NCBI RefSeq assembly: GCF_004136015.1
Contig: NZ_CP024866.1
Span: forward strand, 4,100,529-4,164,528
Source: Pseudomonas sp. ACM7
GTDB taxonomy: Bacteria > Pseudomonadota > Gammaproteobacteria > Pseudomonadales > Pseudomonadaceae
Reading direction: 5' to 3'
Length of the DNA stretch: 64,000 bases
The notes under the pieces are model-generated. The model was not told the DNA's origin and did not search any database. It saw nothing but the letters and a program-made list of their open reading frames with translations. Position 1 is the stretch's first letter, and each line of letters begins with the position of its first letter. Positions 50,534-59,456 of the stretch are shown in pieces. A program made the translations under genes and the position numbers.

Positions 50534-51541
50534 ATGTTGTCCAGAACCCTGCTGTGCCTGGCTGTCGTCAGTGCCTCCACGCCCTTGCTCGCCGATACCG
50601 TCTGGTTGAAGAACGGTGACAAGCTGAGCGGCAAGATCACCGTTTTCGATGGCGGCAAGCTGTTGATCCAGACTGAGTATGCCGGTTCCGTCCCGATCGA
50701 TTGGAAACAGGTTAAAACCCTGGAAAGCGATCAGGAATTGCTGGTCAAGCAGGATGCCTACACCGGCGAAAAGGCCAAGGCGCTGCATGCGGCAGAAGAC
50801 GGCAAGGTCATCTTGGCTAACGGCGAGGCTCCCAAGACTGTGGAGCTGGCAAGTATCCAGCAGATTCTAAAGCCCAAGCCTGTCGTCGAGGATTTGGTGT
50901 GGAAGGGTAATATCGATGCAGCGCTGGATTATCAGCGGGCCGAGAAGGACACCGACGATTACGATATCGACTTCAAGACCACTGCGCGTCATGGCAGATG
51001 GCGGCACACTGCAGAAGGCGAGTACAACCGCGAATTTCAGGATGGCGTGGTCACTACCGACAACTGGCGGGGTGAATACTCGCTCGACCGGTTCCTGACT
51101 GAAAAATGGTTCTGGCAAGGGCGCGCGGTCTATAAGCGCGACAAGGTCGAAGAGCTGGCCCGCCAGCGCACAGTCGGTACCGGCCCCGGTTACCAATTTT
51201 GGGACGACGAGCTGGGCGCATTTTCCCTGGGGTCGCTGGTCAACCGCACGGACTATGAGTTCGCTGACGGCAGCAAAGAAAACTTCTATTCCGTGGCGAT
51301 GAAGTGGGACTACAACCGCTACCTGATTGGCAAGAAGGTGGAGTTCTTCACGAACGGCGAAGTGGGCAAGCCGTTGTCGGGCGTGGCGGATTACGCCCTC
51401 GATGCCGAAATGGGCTTGCGCTACAAAGTGACCGAATGGGCGTCGCTTAACCTGAAGGCTGAGCGCGACATCATCAGCGGCACCGACGATGCTGATTTGG
51501 ACAAGACCCGTTACACCGCAGGGTTTGGCGTGGCCTGGTAG
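50534..51541 (+). CDS. DUF481 outer-membrane beta-barrel protein (YdiY-like)
   Basis: 335 residues with a signal peptide (MLSRTLLCLAVVSASTPLLA, cleavage after about residue 20) followed by a periplasmic beta domain (about 25-115) and a DUF481 barrel (116-335). The end ...TAGFGVAW has the aromatic C-terminal residue used by the Bam machinery. Homologues are salt-induced outer-membrane proteins of unknown function. Start ATG 50534 follows a weak ribosome site. A strong terminator lies 4 bp after the stop. Confidence 0.82.
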   Translation: MLSRTLLCLAVVSASTPLLADTVWLKNGDKLSGKITVFDGGKLLIQTEYAGSVPIDWKQVKTLESDQELLVKQDAYTGEKAKALHAAEDGKVILANGEAPKTVELASIQQILKPKPVVEDLVWKGNIDAALDYQRAEKDTDDYDIDFKTTARHGRWRHTAEGEYNREFQDGVVTTDNWRGEYSLDRFLTEKWFWQGRAVYKRDKVEELARQRTVGTGPGYQFWDDELGAFSLGSLVNRTDYEFADGSKENFYSVAMKWDYNRYLIGKKVEFFTNGEVGKPLSGVADYALDAEMGLRYKVTEWASLNLKAERDIISGTDDADLDKTRYTAGFGVAW

Positions 51542-51546
51542 GACGC

Positions 51547-51579
51547 AAAAAATCGCAGCCATGGGCTGCGATTTTTTTT
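51547..51579 (+). terminator. DUF481 gene terminator
   Basis: AATCGCAGCC-at-GGGCTGCGATT with flanking A and T runs, a few bases past the stop at 51541. Confidence 0.93.
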
Positions 51580-51600
51580 GCCTGCAAAACAGGCAGGCAC

Positions 51601-51633
51601 AAAAAAGCCCCGCTTTTGAGGGCGGGGCTTTTT
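51601..51633. terminator. Cold-shock gene terminator
   Basis: AAAAAAGCCCCGC and GCGGGGCTTTTT form the stem. On the minus strand it follows the cold-shock gene stop by 17 bp. Confidence 0.9.
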
Positions 51634-51650
51634 ACTAAAGCAAGTACAAG

Positions 51651-51860
51651 TTAGATAACTTGAACTTCTTCAGCTTGCATGCCTTTCTGACCGCGGGTAG
51701 CGATGAAAGAAACCTGTTGGCCTTCTTTCAGGCTTTTGAAGCCGTCGGATTGGATAGCTTTGAAGTGAACGAACAGGTCGTCACCGGATTGTGGAGTGAT
51801 GAAGCCGAAGCCTTTTTCATCGTTGAACCACTTAACGGTACCAGTTTGGCGATTAGACAT
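51651..51860 (-). CDS. Cold-shock protein (CspA family)
   Basis: 69 residues of a single OB-fold: RNP1 KGFGFI (16-21) and RNP2 LFVHF (29-33), with W11 and F12 on the nucleic-acid face. It acts as an RNA chaperone. AAGGAG lies 8 nt before ATG 51860. The region between 51861 and about 52010 may be a long 5' untranslated leader, which is common for csp genes. Confidence 0.95.
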   Translation of the reverse strand: MSNRQTGTVKWFNDEKGFGFITPQSGDDLFVHFKAIQSDGFKSLKEGQQVSFIATRGQKGMQAEEVQVI

Positions 51861-52214
51861 GGTGTAACTCCTTGAACAAAGATAACTGCGACGCAGGAAG
51901 AACCCTGGCCGAGACTGAGTGCAAAGAGCAGGAAAAATTCTTGTAGATGGTTGGATCGAAATTCAACATATCGTGTAGAGATTCTCAGTGACACAAGCAG
52001 CACAGTGGCGCCACCTTAACCCTTTTTCCGGAACGTGCCAATGCTTCCTGCGAAGGTTTCTCTGTTTTCATGACTGACGGTCCGCCGGTTTACCCGCAAG
52101 GGCCGGAAATTACGGGGGATCGGCAAGATTTGTGACCCGGACTTTGAACCCGAAGCGCGCGCCCGGTAAGATGCCGGACAGATTTTTTCCACCTCGCTAT
52201 TCAGGACACCCGCC
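51861..52214. other. Intergenic region with probable cold-shock leader and dcd promoter
   Basis: 354 bp without a credible gene. The csp ribosome site (AAGGAG on the minus strand, near 51870) and an AT-rich stretch at 51935-51985 could belong to a 100-150 nt leader. The rest, to 52214, should contain the dcd promoter; I see no clear -35/-10 pair and no RNA motif. Confidence 0.4.
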
Positions 52215-52781
52215 ATGAGCATCAAATCGGACAAGTGGATTCGCCGCATGGCGCAAGAGCACGGCATGATCGAGCCCTTCGTAGAGCGCCAGATGCGCGG
52301 CGAAGGCGCCGACCGAGTGATTTCCTACGGCGTGTCGAGCTATGGCTACGACGTACGCTGCGCCGATGAATTCAAAGTGTTCACCAACATCAATTCGGCG
52401 ACCGTTGATCCGAAGAACTTCGACGAGAAGAGCTTCGTCGACGTCAAGAGCGATGTCTGCATCATCCCGCCGAACTCCTTTGCCTTGGCACGCACCGTGG
52501 AATTCTTCCGTATTCCGCGCAATGTGCTGACGATCTGCCTGGGTAAAAGCACCTACGCGCGTTGCGGCATTATCGTAAACGTGACGCCGCTCGAGCCCGA
52601 GTGGGAAGGCCACGTGACCCTGGAATTCTCCAACACCACCACGCTGCCGGCAAAAATCTACGCCAACGAAGGTGTGGCTCAGATGCTGTTCTTCGAATCC
52701 GACGAAGAGTGCGAAGTGTCCTACAAGGACCGTGGCGGCAAGTATCAGGGTCAGCGCGGAGTCACCCTGCCACGCACCTGA
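52215..52781 (+). CDS. dcd: dCTP deaminase
   Basis: 188 residues of the homotrimeric bacterial enzyme. [20 protein letters not shown] and the later [20 protein letters not shown] are the substrate-binding and catalytic parts (Glu in PLEPEWEG region). It converts dCTP to dUTP for thymidylate synthesis. Start ATG 52215 lies after a short AGGACACCC ribosome site. Confidence 0.96.
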   Translation: MSIKSDKWIRRMAQEHGMIEPFVERQMRGEGADRVISYGVSSYGYDVRCADEFKVFTNINSATVDPKNFDEKSFVDVKSDVCIIPPNSFALARTVEFFRIPRNVLTICLGKSTYARCGIIVNVTPLEPEWEGHVTLEFSNTTTLPAKIYANEGVAQMLFFESDEECEVSYKDRGGKYQGQRGVTLPRT

Positions 52782-52887
52782 TCCGTTCGTCTGGCAAGTC
52801 GTGGGAATTCTTGAACGGGTGGACACTCTATTGGGTGTACTGCCCGGTTCGCGCAACGCGGACGGGGCCATCGCTCAGGAGTGCCCT

Positions 52888-53097
52888 ATGAAGATCGATC
52901 CACGAATAAGTGCCGAACTGGCAAGGCTTGAGCCCAATCAGGTTGGCGTTTTGGCCTGGTCCTTGTTGGCACATCCACCTATCAGCGCGGCGGGGGGCAT
53001 CCCCGGTCAGCCTGATCCCGATACCCCCAACGAACAACCCAACGAGCCCGGTGAGCCTACGCTGCCGGATGAGCCGCCTCCCGCGCCCGTTGCCTAA
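52888..53097 (+). CDS. Small proline-rich hypothetical protein
   Basis: 69 residues from ATG 52888 with CAGGAG 6 nt upstream. The first 35 residues (MKIDPRISAELARLEPNQVG) are a helical part; the rest is a Pro/Glu/Asn-rich tail (QPDPDTPNEQPNEPGEPTLP). I do not recognise the family. It follows dcd by 106 bp and precedes a half REP. Confidence 0.55.
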   Translation: MKIDPRISAELARLEPNQVGVLAWSLLAHPPISAAGGIPGQPDPDTPNEQPNEPGEPTLPDEPPPAPVA

Positions 53098-53170
53098 GGT
53101 CTGACTACATCAGTCCTGCAACCTGTAGATACTCTGTTCACGGTCAAGCTTTCGCGAGATTTTATAGCCG

Positions 53171-53213
53171 AAAAGCAAGATCAAAAGATCGCAGGCTTCG
53201 CCAGCTCCTACAG
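53171..53213. repeat. Partial REP element, family A (half)
   Basis: AAGCAAGATCAAAAGATCGC followed by AGGCTTCGCCAGCTCCTACA is related to the right arm of family A repeats (30404-30444) but lacks the middle (TCGTTTCACTCGACAG is shortened) and has no facing left arm. Confidence 0.75.
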
Positions 53214-53247
53214 TGATCTGTAGCGGCGTGCGAAACCTGTGATTTTT

Positions 53248-54012
53248 TTACTTCAGGTTGCCGCTCAGGAACTGCTTCAACCGCTCACTTTTCGGATTGC
53301 CCAGCACATCGTCCGGCGCACCTTCTTCCTCGACCAGCCCTTGGTGCAGGAACAACACCTGGCTCGATACTTTGCGGGCGAAGCTCATTTCGTGGGTCAC
53401 CATGATCATGGTCCGGCCTTCTTCGGCCAGGCCCTGGATCACCCTGAGCACCTCACCCACCAGTTCGGGATCGAGTGCCGAGGTCGGTTCGTCGAACAGC
53501 ATGACTTCTGGTTCCATGGCCAACGCCCGAGCAATGGCGACCCGTTGCTGCTGACCGCCGGACAAAAACGCAGGGTACTGATCCGCCACCCGCGCCGCCA
53601 GCCCGACCTTGTCGAGATAACGCCGCGCGCGGTCTTCGGCTTCCTCTTTGCTGCAACCCAACACCCGACGTGGGGCCATGGTGATGTTTTCCAGCACCGT
53701 CATGTGGCTCCACAGGTTGAAGTGCTGGAACACCATGGCCAGGCGGGTGCGGATCCGTTGCAGTTCGTCGTCATCGGCCACGTGCATGCCGTGGCGATCC
53801 TTGATCATGCGGATGTTCTGGCCGTCCAGACTCATGGCGCCGTCGTTGGGCTGTTCGAGAAAGTTGATGCAACGCAGGAAGGTACTTTTGCCCGAGCCGC
53901 TGGCGCCGATCAGGCTGATGACGTCGCCGGTGTTGGCCTTGAGCGAAACGCCTTTGAGTACTTCATGTTCGCCATAGCTTTTATGCAGGCCTTCAATGGT
54001 CAGTTTGTACAT
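53248..54012 (-). CDS. aotP: Basic amino-acid ABC transporter ATPase (AotP/HisP-like)
   Basis: 254 residues. Walker [10 protein letters not shown] (36-44), signature LSGGQQQR, Walker [13 protein letters not shown] and the H-loop VTHEM are all intact. It energises uptake of arginine/ornithine-type amino acids. ATG 54012 ([20 protein letters not shown]) is chosen over the longer frame to 54072. In PAO1 argR follows aotP; here the stop is followed by a half REP and the dcd region instead. Confidence 0.87.
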   Translation of the reverse strand: MYKLTIEGLHKSYGEHEVLKGVSLKANTGDVISLIGASGSGKSTFLRCINFLEQPNDGAMSLDGQNIRMIKDRHGMHVADDDELQRIRTRLAMVFQHFNLWSHMTVLENITMAPRRVLGCSKEEAEDRARRYLDKVGLAARVADQYPAFLSGGQQQRVAIARALAMEPEVMLFDEPTSALDPELVGEVLRVIQGLAEEGRTMIMVTHEMSFARKVSSQVLFLHQGLVEEEGAPDDVLGNPKSERLKQFLSGNLK

Positions 54013-54025
54013 GGGACATGCATCC

Positions 54026-55144
54026 TCAAGGCGAAAGTAGGTAGCCGCTGCGATAGGCTTCGGTGCCCGCAATGTGGGCGATCACCATGCCGGCAGTGGC
54101 CATGCGCCGTAGCGAGCGGGCGTACATCAACCCGGCGACGGTGCAATGAACGGGGGTGACGCGGTCAAAGATCGGGTCGATGATTTCAGCGATCAGTTGC
54201 CCGGCTTCGAGGTATTCCCCTGGTAGCGCGGTGAACACCAGCAGCCCGCCGACCGGTGTTGCCACCGGTTCAACACCGGCCAGCGGCGTAGCCGGGTAGG
54301 GCAGCTCGGGCAGCGACGCGGGTTCGCCGGCAATGGCGCCGAAGTGAATCAGGTAATTGATCAGCGCCTGGCAATCAAGGCTGGCCAGCGGGTGATTGAC
54401 GTCACCCTGACCGCGCAATTCGACGGTGACCGAAAAACTGCCCAGCGGAATATCAAAGTGTTCGCCGAAGCGTTCCTTCAACTGCCACCAGAGCAGGGTG
54501 AAGCATTCATCGAACGACTGACCGCCGGAATCGGTGGCCAGCAGGCTGGCTTCGGCACCGATGTACCGCGCCAGCGGCTCGACCTGCGGCCACGCCTCGG
54601 GCGTGGTGTAAAGGTGGGCGACCGCTTCGAAATCGCAATGCAGGTCCAGCACCATGTCGGCATCGCAGGCCAGCCGTTGCAGAACCAGGCGCTGGGATTG
54701 CAGTTGCGTGCTGGCAGTCTGTTGGGCGAGGGCATTGCGCAGGCTGCTGCGAATCAGTTCGAGGTTGTGCTGCGGATCGTCGCCGAGCAGGCCTTCGATC
54801 TCGTTGCCGACGGCTTCGCTCAGATCGACGAACCAGCGGTTGAAGTTTTGTCCGCTTTCGAGGTCGTAACGGCCCAGCGGCACATCCATCAGCACTTGTT
54901 CGAGGCCGACCGGGTTGGCGATTGGCACTAGCACGATTTCGCTGCGCAAACGGCCGGCGGCTTCGAGTTCCGCCAGACGTTGCTTGAGGTGCCAGGCAAC
55001 CAGCATGCCGGGCATTTCATCGGCGTGCAGGGACGACTGGATGTAAATCTTGCCTTTGGCCGATGATGGGCCGAAGTGAAAGCTGTGAATCTGTCGCGCG
55101 GTCCCCGGCAGCGGGGCCAACAGGTCATGAATCTGGTGGCGCAT
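54026..55144 (-). CDS. Succinylglutamate desuccinylase/aspartoacylase-family protein (PA0891-like)
   Basis: 372 residues of the zinc carboxypeptidase-like family: [14 protein letters not shown] (His and Glu ligands) and [14 protein letters not shown] (His ligand) are visible, and the C-terminal third carries [20 protein letters not shown], a lipoyl-like hairpin. The substrate may be an acylated amino acid, but this is not established. Its position between permease and ATPase genes reproduces PA0891 in the aot operon of P. aeruginosa. The aotP gene begins 13 bp downstream. Confidence 0.8.
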   Translation of the reverse strand: MRHQIHDLLAPLPGTARQIHSFHFGPSSAKGKIYIQSSLHADEMPGMLVAWHLKQRLAELEAAGRLRSEIVLVPIANPVGLEQVLMDVPLGRYDLESGQNFNRWFVDLSEAVGNEIEGLLGDDPQHNLELIRSSLRNALAQQTASTQLQSQRLVLQRLACDADMVLDLHCDFEAVAHLYTTPEAWPQVEPLARYIGAEASLLATDSGGQSFDECFTLLWWQLKERFGEHFDIPLGSFSVTVELRGQGDVNHPLASLDCQALINYLIHFGAIAGEPASLPELPYPATPLAGVEPVATPVGGLLVFTALPGEYLEAGQLIAEIIDPIFDRVTPVHCTVAGLMYARSLRRMATAGMVIAHIAGTEAYRSGYLLSP

Positions 55145-55168
55145 GTGTCTTTATCCCTAAAGCGGGTC

Positions 55169-55879
55169 CTAGTGGGTCGGCCCGAGGAAGGCCAGCCATC
55201 GGCGTTCGGCGAGGCGGAACAGGCCGACCAGCGCAAAGGTAACGGTCAGGTAGATCAGCGCAGCGATGCCGAACGACTGGAAAGTCAGAAAGGTCGCCGA
55301 GTTGGCGTCTCGCGCGACTTTCAAGATGTCCGGGATGGTCGCGGTGAAGGCCACGGTGGTTGAGTGCAGCATCAAAATCACTTCGTTGCTGTAATAAGGC
55401 AACGAACGACGCAGGGCCGAAGGCATGATCACGTAGGCATAAAGCTTCCAGCCTGTCAGACCGTAAGCCTTGGCCGCTTCGACTTCACCATGCGCCATGC
55501 TGCGAATCGCCCCGGCGAAAATCTCTGTGGTGTAGGCGCAGGTGTTCAGGGCGAAAGCCAGGATCGTGCAGTTCATCGCATCGCGAAAGAACGCGTCCAG
55601 CACGGGTTGGGCGCGCACGGCGGCCAGGCTGTAGATACCGGTGTAGCAAATCAGCAGCTGGATATACAACGGCGTACCGCGGAACAGGTAGGTGTAGAAC
55701 TGCACCGGCCAGCGGATGTAGAAGTTCGGCGAAACCCGGGCGATAGAGAGTGGAATCGACACCAGAAAACCGATGAAGATCGACGCACTGAGCAGCCACA
55801 TGGTCATGGCCAGGCCGGTGATGTTGTAGCCGTCGGTATAAAGGAAAGCTTTCCAGTATTCCTGCAAGAGCTCGATCAT
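55169..55879 (-). CDS. aotM: ABC transporter permease (AotM-like)
   Basis: 236 residues with about five membrane helices and the EAA loop (HGEVEAAKAYGLTGWKLYAY). It pairs with the neighbouring permease to form the channel. It overlaps the preceding gene by 4 bp (ATGA at 55879-55876), and the desuccinylase-like gene begins 24 bp further on. Confidence 0.87.
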   Translation of the reverse strand: MIELLQEYWKAFLYTDGYNITGLAMTMWLLSASIFIGFLVSIPLSIARVSPNFYIRWPVQFYTYLFRGTPLYIQLLICYTGIYSLAAVRAQPVLDAFFRDAMNCTILAFALNTCAYTTEIFAGAIRSMAHGEVEAAKAYGLTGWKLYAYVIMPSALRRSLPYYSNEVILMLHSTTVAFTATIPDILKVARDANSATFLTFQSFGIAALIYLTVTFALVGLFRLAERRWLAFLGPTH

Positions 55880-56604
55880 CGTACGGCCTCCCGGGAACCG
55901 GCGGCGTAGCGGCGTTCGAGCCAGCGCAAGACGAAGTTGGAGGCGCTGGTAATCAGCAGGTAAATCATTGCTGCAAGCACCAGGAAGTAGAACAGCTGAT
56001 AAGTGCTTTTGCCGGCATCCTGCGCAGCCTTGACCAGGTCGGCCAGGCCGATGATCGAGACCAGTGCGGTGGCTTTGAGCATTACCATCCAGTTGTTACC
56101 GATACCCGGCAGGGCAAAACGCATCATTTGCGGGAACACCACGATCCAGAAACGCTGGCCGCGCTTGAGGCCATACGCGGTAGCGGCTTCGACCTGGCCC
56201 CGTGGGACTGCGAGAATCGCGCCACGGAAGGTTTCAGTGAAGTACGCGCCATAAATGAAGCCCAGGGTGATGACCCCGGCGCTGAACGGGTTGATCTCGA
56301 TGTATTCCCATTCCATGAAATCGGTAAACGACGTCAACCAGGTCTGCAGGCTGTAGAAGATCAACAGCATCAGCACCAGGTCCGGCACACCGCGAATCAG
56401 CGTGGTGTAGAGCTGGGCCGGAACCCGTACCAGTTTGACTTTTGACAGTTTGGCACTGGCGCCGAGCAAGCCGAGCAAAACGGCCACCAACAGCGACAGC
56501 ACCGATAATTTGATGGTCATCCAGGTGCCTTCCATCAGCAGCGGACCGAAGCCCTTGAGGCTGAAGGCTGAGAGCCCCAGGTTTTGTAAGAGGTTTTCGA
56601 ACAT
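55876..56604 (-). CDS. aotQ: ABC transporter permease (AotQ-like)
   Basis: 242 residues, about five membrane helices. The EAA loop reads RGQVEAATAYGLKRGQRFWI. It shares the HisQ/ArtQ family. The 56 bp before it hold a GC hairpin (56626-56655) that may reduce transcription from aotJ into the permease genes. Confidence 0.87.
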   Translation of the reverse strand: MFENLLQNLGLSAFSLKGFGPLLMEGTWMTIKLSVLSLLVAVLLGLLGASAKLSKVKLVRVPAQLYTTLIRGVPDLVLMLLIFYSLQTWLTSFTDFMEWEYIEINPFSAGVITLGFIYGAYFTETFRGAILAVPRGQVEAATAYGLKRGQRFWIVVFPQMMRFALPGIGNNWMVMLKATALVSIIGLADLVKAAQDAGKSTYQLFYFLVLAAMIYLLITSASNFVLRWLERRYAAGSREAVR

Positions 56605-56625
56605 AAATCAGCAACCTGATCGAGT

Positions 56626-56655
56626 AAAAAAAGCGCCCATCGCAAGATGGGCGCC
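56626..56655 (-). terminator. Hairpin between aotJ and aotQ
   Basis: On the minus strand GGCGCCCATC-ttgc-GATGGGCGC is followed by seven Ts. It lies 5 nt after the aotJ stop. Such leaky terminators keep binding protein above permease levels in ABC operons. Confidence 0.85.
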
Positions 56656-56660
56656 TGGCA

Positions 56661-57443
56661 TTATTTGCCGCTGAACAGATTCAGATCGCCAAAGTGTTTC
56701 TTCTGAATGGTGGCGTAGGTGCCATCGTCGTGTAACGCTTTGATACCTTTATCCAAAAGTGCCTTGAGGTCTTTGTTACCTTTCGAGATACCGACAGCTG
56801 TTTTGGCTGGCAGCAATTCGCTGTCCACCGGCTTGCTGATTTCGTAATCGGCGCCATTTGGCGACTTCAGGAAGCCCAGTTCGGCTTGCAGCATGTCCTG
56901 GATCCCGGCGTCGAGACGACCGGAAGTCAGGTCGGAATACACCTGATCCTGGTTCTGATAGGCCTGGGTTTTCACGCCAGCCTTGTCCAGAACGGCTTTG
57001 GCATAGGCTTCCTGAATGGTGCCTTGTTCGTAGCCTACAGTTTTGCCCTTGAGCGAAGCGACGTCTGCCGTTACGCCAGAACCTTTTTTGGACACGTACG
57101 CGGTGGGGCCGGAGAACAGCTCGCTGGAGAAGTCGATGACTTTTTCGCGGGCCGGGGTGACGGTCATCGAAGAGATCACACCGTCGAATTTATTGGCCTT
57201 CAGGCCCGGAATCATGCCGTCGAAATCGCTTTCGACCCATTTGCACTTGACCTTCAGTTCGGCGCAGATCGCGTTACCCAGATCGATGTCGAAGCCTACC
57301 AGGCTACCGTCAGCCGCTTTCGACTCAAACGGGGCGTAGGAAGGGTCAACGCCAAAACGCAATTCCTTGTATTCCTTGGCCAGCGCGGAGCCTGCAGCCA
57401 TGCACAACGCCAGTGCAGAAAGGGTCAGCAATGCTTTTTTCAT
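56661..57443 (-). CDS. aotJ: Basic amino-acid binding protein (AotJ-like)
   Basis: 260 residues with a signal peptide (MKKALLTLSALALCMAAGSA, cleavage near Ala22). The mature part has the type II periplasmic-binding fold: LRFGVDPSYAPFESKAADGS and GFDIDLGNAICAEL, typical of lysine/arginine/ornithine-binding proteins. It delivers the ligand to AotQM. AGGGATTG precedes ATG 57443. The upstream 200 bp hold an AT-rich promoter region without a recognised ArgR box. Confidence 0.87.
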   Translation of the reverse strand: MKKALLTLSALALCMAAGSALAKEYKELRFGVDPSYAPFESKAADGSLVGFDIDLGNAICAELKVKCKWVESDFDGMIPGLKANKFDGVISSMTVTPAREKVIDFSSELFSGPTAYVSKKGSGVTADVASLKGKTVGYEQGTIQEAYAKAVLDKAGVKTQAYQNQDQVYSDLTSGRLDAGIQDMLQAELGFLKSPNGADYEISKPVDSELLPAKTAVGISKGNKDLKALLDKGIKALHDDGTYATIQKKHFGDLNLFSGK

Positions 57444-57652
57444 TATTCAATCCCTAAAAACCAATATGAGCGCTTGTGGCGCAGAATTATTGTTACTGGA
57501 AAGCGTAAGACCTTATGAAAGTAGCAATTTCCGAACCAGAGTCCCGAACAAGTGTTTTAAAAGGTGATTCAAGAAATGGCAAGGAGGGATTTGTGCACGA
57601 AAACGGGCATTGAAAATTTGATGCACCAACTTGGTTTGGAATCGCACAAATC
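57444..57652. other. Intergenic region upstream of aotJ
   Basis: 209 bp of rather AT-rich sequence expected to carry the aotJ promoter. I see no credible gene, no clear regulator dyad and no RNA motif here. It is followed by a degraded REP pair and the ligase gene stop. Confidence 0.4.
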
Positions 57653-57761
57653 CATGTGTGCGGGCTTGCTCGCGAAAGCGGTGTATCAGCCAACATAGAT
57701 GTTGGATGTGATGGCCTCTTCGTGAGCAAGTCGGATCGCCGCACCGCCGCTCCCACAGGGA
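57653..57761. repeat. REP family B, degraded pair (copy 5)
   Basis: The left unit TGTGCGGGCTTGCTCGCGAA lacks part of the GGGAG outer block. The right unit is broken (GTGAGCAAGTCGGATCGCCG, then CGCTCCCACAGGG). It looks like an old pair altered by substitution and insertion. Confidence 0.7.
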
Positions 57762-57767
57762 TTCGGT

Positions 57768-59456
57768 TTAGCTCAACAGGTCCTGAAGCGTCGCCAGGTT
57801 GTCCGCTTCTTCGACGGTTTTATCCTGCCGCCAGCGCAGCATCCTCGGAAACCGCACCGCAATCCCGCTCTTGTGTCGTTTGGACAGGGCGATGCCCTCA
57901 AATCCCAGTTCAAACACCAGGCTCGGCGTCACGCTGCTCACCGGCCCGAATTTCTCTACGGTAGTCTTGCGCACGATGCTGTCGACCTGGCGCATTTCTT
58001 CGTCTGTCAGCCCCGAATACGCCTTGGCGAACGGCACCAGTGCGCGTTCGCTCGCCTCAGGCGGCCTGTCCCACACGGCGAAGGTGTAATCGCTGTATAG
58101 ACTGGCGCGGCGACCATGGCCGCGTTGCGCATAAATCAGCACCGCGTCAACGCTGAAGGGGTCGACTTTCCATTTCCACCAGACGCCCATGTCCTTGGTC
58201 CGCCCGACGCCATACAACGCATCCCGGGCCTTGAGCATCATGCCTTCGACACCGAGCTTGCGGGAGGCTTGCCGTTGTCGGGCGAGGTCGATCCAGTCTT
58301 CGCCAGTGAGCACCGGTGAGGCGAGCAACACCGGGTTGTTACAGCGGCTGACGACGTGCTCCAGTTGAGTGCGACGCTTGGCCTGAGGCTGGTTGCGCCA
58401 GTCTTCGCCCTGCCATTCCAGCAGGTCGTAGGCGAGGACCACCACCGGCACTTCTTCGAGGATTTTTTTATCCAGGGTTTTACGGCCGATTCGTTGTTGC
58501 AACAGAGCGAAAGGCTTTACCGCCGGTGAAGTCGGGGATTGAGGGCTGAAGGCGTCCTCTGTGGTGGGTTGTTCGGTTTTCCAGGCGACGATTTCACCGT
58601 CGATCACCGTGCCATCGGGCAAGCAGTGAACCAGACGCTCGAGTTCGGGGAAGCGCTCGGTGACCAGCTCTTCACCTCGCGACCAGACCCACAGTCGCCC
58701 CTCGCGTTTGACCACCTGGGCGCGAATGCCATCCCACTTCCATTCCACTTGCCATTGGTTGGCAGGGCCGAGCAGAGCTTCGAATTGTTCAACGGGTTGT
58801 GATAGCGCGTGGGCCAGGAAAAACGGGTAGGGCTGACCGCCACGTTGGGCATGTTCATCAGACGATTCGGTGGCAATCAGCTTCAAATAACTGGACGCAC
58901 TCGGGCGGTTGGACAGGTCGGTGTAACCCACCAGTCGCTGGGCGACGCGTTTGCTGTCGAGCCCGGCCATGGCCGCCAAGGCGCGGGTGACCAGCAACTT
59001 GGAGACCCCGACGCGCAAGCTGCCGGTGATCAGTTTGATGCAGAGCATCAGGCTCTGGCGGTCCAGTTGCGACCACAGGGCAGGCAGTCGCTTGGCAAGG
59101 ACTTGCGGGGTTTCACCGCGCAGCGGCAGCAGTTTGTCCTCAATCCAAACCGCCAATCCATCGTTGGAGCTTTGAAGCGTTTCGGGCAGCACCAGCGAAA
59201 TGGTTTCCGCCAGATCGCCGACTGCCTGATAACTCTCTTCGAACAGCCACGGCGCGAGGCCGGAGATCTCCACCGCCAACTCTCGCAGGATGCGCACCGG
59301 CACCAGTTGCCGCGGCCGCCCGCCGGACAAAAAGTAAACAGCCCATGCGGCATCTTCCGGCGCGGCCTCGGCGAAGTAGTGTTGCATCGCCGCCAGTTTG
59401 GCGTTGCTCGACGTCGTGGCATCGAGTTCGGCATACAGCTCGGCAAACGCCTTCAT
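57768..59456 (-). CDS. ATP-dependent DNA ligase, Lhr-cluster type
   Basis: 562 residues. The N-terminal DNA-binding domain (about 1-220) precedes the adenylation domain with Lys240 in EWKWDG (motif I, KxDG type) and IDGEIVAW (motif IIIa), and an OB domain follows (WWKWKVDPFSVDAVLIYAQR). It seals nicks with ATP. Its start overlaps the exonuclease stop by 4 bp (ATGA at 59456-59453). In P. putida and relatives this ligase sits in a four-gene cluster with an MBL exonuclease, the Lhr-Core helicase and a metallophosphoesterase; the last two are not present here. Confidence 0.88.
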   Translation of the reverse strand: MKAFAELYAELDATTSSNAKLAAMQHYFAEAAPEDAAWAVYFLSGGRPRQLVPVRILRELAVEISGLAPWLFEESYQAVGDLAETISLVLPETLQSSNDGLAVWIEDKLLPLRGETPQVLAKRLPALWSQLDRQSLMLCIKLITGSLRVGVSKLLVTRALAAMAGLDSKRVAQRLVGYTDLSNRPSASSYLKLIATESSDEHAQRGGQPYPFFLAHALSQPVEQFEALLGPANQWQVEWKWDGIRAQVVKREGRLWVWSRGEELVTERFPELERLVHCLPDGTVIDGEIVAWKTEQPTTEDAFSPQSPTSPAVKPFALLQQRIGRKTLDKKILEEVPVVVLAYDLLEWQGEDWRNQPQAKRRTQLEHVVSRCNNPVLLASPVLTGEDWIDLARQRQASRKLGVEGMMLKARDALYGVGRTKDMGVWWKWKVDPFSVDAVLIYAQRGHGRRASLYSDYTFAVWDRPPEASERALVPFAKAYSGLTDEEMRQVDSIVRKTTVEKFGPVSSVTPSLVFELGFEGIALSKRHKSGIAVRFPRMLRWRQDKTVEEADNLATLQDLLS

